Source: Verrucomicrobiota bacterium (GTDB taxonomy: Bacteria > Chlamydiota > Chlamydiia > Chlamydiales > Rhabdochlamydiaceae). Taken from it: 8,045 nucleotides of DNA. The stretch spans positions 1 to 8,045 of the forward strand of contig CAJCIW010000206.1 of the NCBI GenBank assembly GCA_903970455.1, given 5' to 3'. The first letter of the stretch is position 1; each line of letters begins with the position of its first letter. Position numbers and translations under genes: made by a program. Positions 5,013-8,045 of this stretch are shown here, piece by piece. The notes beneath the pieces are model-generated. The model did not search any database, was not told the origin of the DNA, and worked only from the letters and a program-made list of their open reading frames with translations.

Positions 5013-5877
5013 AAATGACCCTTGCTGGTGCCAAAGCGGACAAAAGTGGAAAAAATGCCACTTTCCCAACCCCGGATCGCAGTCGCAAACCGAATTGAGG
5101 GCACAGTATCTTAAAAAGCATGGGATCGTATTGAAAACCGGTGAGCAAATCCAAGGCATTCGACACGCCTGCCATTTAGCCGCACAAATCCTCGACAAAA
5201 CATGCAAGATGGCTAAAAAAGGAGTGACGACAAATGCTCTGAATGCCTACGCCCATCAATTGCACCTTGAGGCAGGGGCTATCCCTGCGCCGCTCGGCTA
5301 CGGCGAGCCCCCTTTTCCCAAGAGCATTTGTACATCTCTGAATGAAGTGATCTGCCATGGGATTCCCGACGACACCCCTCTCAAAGAAGGGGATATTCTC
5401 AACATCGACGTCACATGTATCCTGAATGGATATTACGGGGATTGCAGCCGCATGGTCGCCATCGGCCAGGTCGATCCGGAAAAACAAAAAGTGATCGATG
5501 TTTCTTATGAATGCCTGATCCGATCCATTGCCCTGTTAAAGCCGGGGATGATGATCTTTGAGATCGGGAATGCGATTGAATCTTATGCAACAGCCCAGGG
5601 ATGTTCTGTCGTCAATCAATTCGTCGGCCATGGCACCGGTATCGATTTTCATGAGCCCCCCCAAATTCCTCATCATTACAATCAGATCTTCATTCCACTT
5701 GCTGTCGGCATGACGTTCACCATCGAGCCCATGATCAACGCGGGAAACCGGCCAGGCTATGTTGACAGCAGAGATCATTGGACAGCGAGAACAATGGATG
5801 GGAAACCGAGCGCGCAATGGGAACACACCCTCCTCATCACAGAAAAGGGCCACGAAATTTTAACTTGCCTCAACTGA
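4996..5877 (+). CDS. map: Type I methionine aminopeptidase with N-terminal SEC-C zinc motif
   Basis: A 293-residue metalloprotease that removes the initiator methionine from new proteins in the cytoplasm. The catalytic domain shows His121 (VICHGIP) and the five metal ligands Asp138 (NIDVT), Asp149 (YGDCSRM), His212 (VGHGTGIDFHEPP), Glu244 (MTFTIEPM) and Glu276 (QWEHTLLIT). Ahead of it lies a SEC-C type zinc motif, RNDPCWCQSGQKWKKCH, with Cys10, Cys12, Cys21 and His22 as ligands. In SecA the same motif contacts SecB and the ribosome, so it may place the enzyme at the ribosome or nascent chain. Chlamydial Map also carries this extension and is about 291 residues, from memory. Three consecutive ATGs occur (4996, 4999, 5002) and none has a clear ribosome-binding site; GTG 4987 is also in frame. 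The start overlaps truA by up to 17 bases, implying coupled translation. The 3' end overlaps the convergent gene by 18 bases. Confidence 0.95.
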   Translation: MMMISRNDPCWCQSGQKWKKCHFPNPGSQSQTELRAQYLKKHGIVLKTGEQIQGIRHACHLAAQILDKTCKMAKKGVTTNALNAYAHQLHLEAGAIPAPLGYGEPPFPKSICTSLNEVICHGIPDDTPLKEGDILNIDVTCILNGYYGDCSRMVAIGQVDPEKQKVIDVSYECLIRSIALLKPGMMIFEIGNAIESYATAQGCSVVNQFVGHGTGIDFHEPPQIPHHYNQIFIPLAVGMTFTIEPMINAGNRPGYVDSRDHWTARTMDGKPSAQWEHTLLITEKGHEILTCLN

Positions 5878-6894
5878 ATTGACCCGGTCGATTTTCTCTT
5901 GGATCAAGTCGGGAAGGTCTTCCCTCAACTTTCGAGTTCGGGTAACACGTTTTTTTGGAGCCGATAGGGATGTGATGATCTCCTGCAAGTTTTGAACCTG
6001 TGCTTCAAGGTCGGTGCACTGTTCTTCAAGCTCTTTCAAATCTTTCATCAACCCAAGGTTCTCTTCAGAAGAAGTCAGAGCCTTCTCATCTTGAGCCTTC
6101 TGCAGGGCTAAAAATGCGTTTTCCATATGGAACAACTCTTTACGAGTTTGATTCAAGACCTCAGACTTTTCATCAAACTGCTCTCTTAACAATCCATGTT
6201 GCCCCTGCATTTGGCTCAATTGCATTTGTTCCTCAGGACAGTTTTCTTCTTGAAGAATGATCGGTTTCTCTTGATTTTTCAGTTGTATAAGTTGGGCTTG
6301 TGCATCATCGAGGGCATGCTGGAGAGCGACCTCTTTCCGTTGATAGGCACAACATTTCTCACTTAAATCATCCCGTTCTTTCTCCGACGCTTCCAAAGAG
6401 CGTTGCACTGCGCTCAACCCATCCGCGGCTTCCGTATAGACCCGATTCCAATCCTCTCTTTCCGCAATACTCTTTTTATTTTCTTGCGAAAGAGAATTCA
6501 AAGCCTGACGAAGCTCCTCTTCCAACGCTTCACACCGCCCTATTAAGCCCTTCTCCCTTTTTTCTTTCTTCTCGAAAAAATTATCCGCCTCCTGACCTCC
6601 CAAAAAAATGAGGATCCAGGAAACCCCAGTGCAGGCCGCAATTAGCGACGACCAGAAAGGTTCAGGACCGCGGAAGAGCATGTACAAAGTAACGGGCAAA
6701 AGAGCAGCTAGTGAAAAGTAAAAGCCTCTCTTTTTCCAAATGAGGGTAGCGGAGTAGCCGATAATGGCGGTCATTAACATTGGCCAAAAAAAATGAACCC
6801 ATTTGTCAATGAGAACCGCATAAGCGGCTAATAAAAAAAAAGGGCCCGACTGGCTTAATAAAGATGGCTTCGCGATTTTTTGAGTCTCCATCAT
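5860..6894 (-). CDS. Membrane protein with four N-terminal helices and a long C-terminal coiled coil
   Basis: A 344-residue protein of no family I can name. Residues 1-100 hold four hydrophobic stretches (about 17-33, 34-53, 57-74 and 79-100), the middle pair separated by KKRG. From about 102 to 312 the sequence is a near-continuous heptad-rich, Glu/Gln/Lys-rich coiled coil (for example EALEEELRQALNSL, LMKDLKELEEQCTDLEAQ). The last 30 residues are basic, then acidic (KKRVTRTRKLREDLPDLIQE). This predicts a membrane anchor with a large soluble rod. Position next to map matches CT850 of C. trachomatis, described as an inclusion-membrane protein that binds a dynein light chain; shared ancestry is unproven. 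AAGGAG (6899-6904) precedes two adjacent ATGs, and the second (6891) has the better seven-base spacing. The gene starts 15 bases after the M20 peptidase gene, so the two are probably cotranscribed. It contains a nine-base T run (coding strand) near its start. Confidence 0.8.
   Translation of the reverse strand: MMETQKIAKPSLLSQSGPFFLLAAYAVLIDKWVHFFWPMLMTAIIGYSATLIWKKRGFYFSLAALLPVTLYMLFRGPEPFWSSLIAACTGVSWILIFLGGQEADNFFEKKEKREKGLIGRCEALEEELRQALNSLSQENKKSIAEREDWNRVYTEAADGLSAVQRSLEASEKERDDLSEKCCAYQRKEVALQHALDDAQAQLIQLKNQEKPIILQEENCPEEQMQLSQMQGQHGLLREQFDEKSEVLNQTRKELFHMENAFLALQKAQDEKALTSSEENLGLMKDLKELEEQCTDLEAQVQNLQEIITSLSAPKKRVTRTRKLREDLPDLIQEKIDRVNSVEAS
6833..6841 (-). repeat. Nine-base homopolymer tract within the coiled-coil gene
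   Basis: Nine A residues on the plus strand (T on the coding strand) fall in codons for residues about 18-22, next to a GGGCCC palindrome (6842-6847). Indels here would shift the frame early and switch the protein off. Similar 8-9 base A/T runs occur elsewhere (3548-3556, 6786-6793), so it may simply reflect local base use. Confidence 0.6.
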
Positions 6895-6909
6895 CTTTCT
6901 CCTTCCCCA

Positions 6910-8045
6910 CTATACTTCCTGTGCGTGGTGCAGAATCCGGCCAATCGTCAGGAATCCTAATTCAAACCGGTCGAGGCCGAAGTGTTCATTGGGAGCGTGA
7001 ATATCATCATCCGCTAGCCCAACACCTATCATGGCCACCTCCGCTTTGCTAGTCCGAACAAGATCGACGACGATCGGAACGGTTGCCCCGCATAAGAGGT
7101 ATTTGCATGGCTTCCCAAATATCTCTTCATAGGCTAAAGACGCAAGTTTGACAATAGAAGAATCAAAAGCGCTGCGATAAGCCGGTGCTCCATGATGCAC
7201 TTGGGCTTTGATTTCTATCCCTTTAGGAACTTCTTGTTGAAGGTATGCATCAATTCCCTTAGCAATTTTTTCCGGGTCCTGGTTTGGGGCCAGGCGGCAG
7301 GAGATTTTCGCATACGCTTTGGCAGGGATAACCGTCTTGAAGCCGGCGCCGGTATACCCTCCCCACACCCCATTGATTTCCAATGTAGGGCGAATCGAAT
7401 TCGATTCTTTGATGGAAAATCCCTCTTCAGGGCAAAACGCGTTGACTCCAAAATTCTGTTTGTATTGCTCTAGATCAAAAGACATATCGACACGGGAAAG
7501 ATCTTCTTTTGATAAAGGAAGAACATCATCGTAAAAATGGGGTATCGCCACTCTCCCTTTTTCATCCCACATCCCGGCAAGAAGAGAGACCAGCACACGA
7601 TTCGGATTCAAAGCAATTCCCCCGTGCACCCCGGAATGAAGATCGATAGAAGAATTAGAGCATTCGATATTCATACCCACAAGACCGCGCATCCCCAATG
7701 TAATCCCGGGGGTATGGAGATTGGGAATATCGAAATCGACCACCAAAAGATAATCTGCCTTAAGCTCAGCTTCTTTTTGCTGCAAGATGGCCGCAGTCCC
7801 CCGGCCGCCCGACTCTTCCTCCCCTTCGATGAACACTTTGATGTTAAAATTAACCTCCTTCGCAAGCTCGAAAAAAGCTTTAAGGGCTGTGAGCGAATAG
7901 AAACATTGCCCTTTGTTATCGGCAGCCCCCCGAGCATAGACTTTATTATCTTTGACCATAGGCTTAAAGGGATCGCTTTTCCATAGATCGAGAGGGTCGA
8001 CAGGTTGGACGTCGTAATGATGATAAATCAAAAGGGTTGGACGCT
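6910..8045 (-). CDS. M20-family metallopeptidase, probable dipeptidase (5' partial)
   Basis: The reading frame runs off the right edge, so the N-terminus is missing. There are 377 visible residues beginning RPTLLIYHHYDVQP; the TTG at 8031 is not a start because the frame continues upstream with conserved sequence. Zinc-peptidase motifs are visible (numbered from the first residue): His9 and Asp11 in HHYDVQ, Asp42 in RGAADNKGQ, Glu75/Glu76 in IEGEEESGG (general base and metal ligand), Asp103/Asp105 in VVDFD, and His349 in IHAPNEHFGLDRF. A lid or dimerisation domain separates the last two (about 115-300). The GAADNKGQ, GEEESGG and IHAPNE motifs point to the dipeptidase/carnosinase-like branch rather than DapE or ArgE. 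About 80-90 residues should be missing given the family's usual 450-470. It would cleave dipeptides or short peptides in the cytoplasm, possibly supplying amino acids. The membrane/coiled-coil gene follows after 15 bases. Confidence 0.9.
   Translation of the reverse strand, partial: RPTLLIYHHYDVQPVDPLDLWKSDPFKPMVKDNKVYARGAADNKGQCFYSLTALKAFFELAKEVNFNIKVFIEGEEESGGRGTAAILQQKEAELKADYLLVVDFDIPNLHTPGITLGMRGLVGMNIECSNSSIDLHSGVHGGIALNPNRVLVSLLAGMWDEKGRVAIPHFYDDVLPLSKEDLSRVDMSFDLEQYKQNFGVNAFCPEEGFSIKESNSIRPTLEINGVWGGYTGAGFKTVIPAKAYAKISCRLAPNQDPEKIAKGIDAYLQQEVPKGIEIKAQVHHGAPAYRSAFDSSIVKLASLAYEEIFGKPCKYLLCGATVPIVVDLVRTSKAEVAMIGVGLADDDIHAPNEHFGLDRFELGFLTIGRILHHAQEV

Noticed and set aside
4491..5207. A 238-codon minus-strand open frame across truA and map
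   Set aside because: It lies antisense to two strongly supported enzymes, its translation shows no family motif, and it is Cys/His-rich in the random way typical of a shadow frame.
5911..5924. GGGAAG-GT-CTTCCC palindrome as a map terminator
   Set aside because: The loop is only two bases (four after loss of a pair), no T run follows, and it lies within coding sequence of the opposite gene.
1..8045. Insertion sequences, integrase or toxin-antitoxin genes, CRISPR arrays, tRNA or rRNA genes
   Set aside because: Reading both strands gave no transposase-like frames, spaced repeats, tRNA cloverleaf-like segments or rRNA-like sequence; the coding content is almost gapless.

Overview
The window most likely comes from a member of the Chlamydiota, probably an environmental, Chlamydia-like lineage rather than a Chlamydia species. 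The best single clue is ribosomal protein bL28. Its central stretch ([20 protein letters not shown], then KRRF, PN and KRLW) is, as I remember it, almost the chlamydial sequence. Two gene neighbourhoods also resemble chlamydial ones as I recall them: rpmB beside a phospholipase D-fold gene (compare CT084-CT086 of C. trachomatis), and a membrane/coiled-coil protein, SEC-C-type map and yhgN side by side (compare CT850-CT852). Base composition looks balanced by eye. I could not search a database, so the taxonomic call is an inference.

Layout. Positions 1-291 hold the 3' end of a plus-strand gene with a carbohydrate-binding-like tail. It converges on a minus-strand pair, sthA (soluble transhydrogenase) followed by a small two-helix membrane protein, and an inverted repeat (304-338) separates the two. 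An AT-rich divergent promoter region (2213-2342) lies between sthA and plus-strand rpmB. Next comes a tightly packed plus-strand run: rpmB, an exported two-HKD phospholipase D-family protein, the MarC-family membrane protein yhgN, the tRNA pseudouridine synthase truA and the methionine aminopeptidase map. Gaps in this run are 28, 15, -4 and -17 bases. A minus-strand pair then converges on map with an 18-base overlap: an M20 metallopeptidase (5' end outside the window) and a four-helix membrane protein with a long coiled coil.

Function. Much of the window is housekeeping: ribosome assembly (bL28), tRNA modification (TruA), N-terminal methionine removal (Map), redox balance (SthA) and peptide breakdown (M20). 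The accessory or lineage-specific content is the exported PLD protein, the small membrane protein and the TM/coiled-coil protein. The last of these occupies the position of a C. trachomatis inclusion-membrane protein gene and is the best candidate for host-interaction biology, but this rests on position and architecture only.

No RNA genes, insertion sequences, integrases, CRISPR arrays or tRNAs were seen. I see no strong evidence for a wholly new system. The most unusual local feature is an intrinsic-terminator-like hairpin whose T tract overlaps the signal-peptide codons of the PLD gene.
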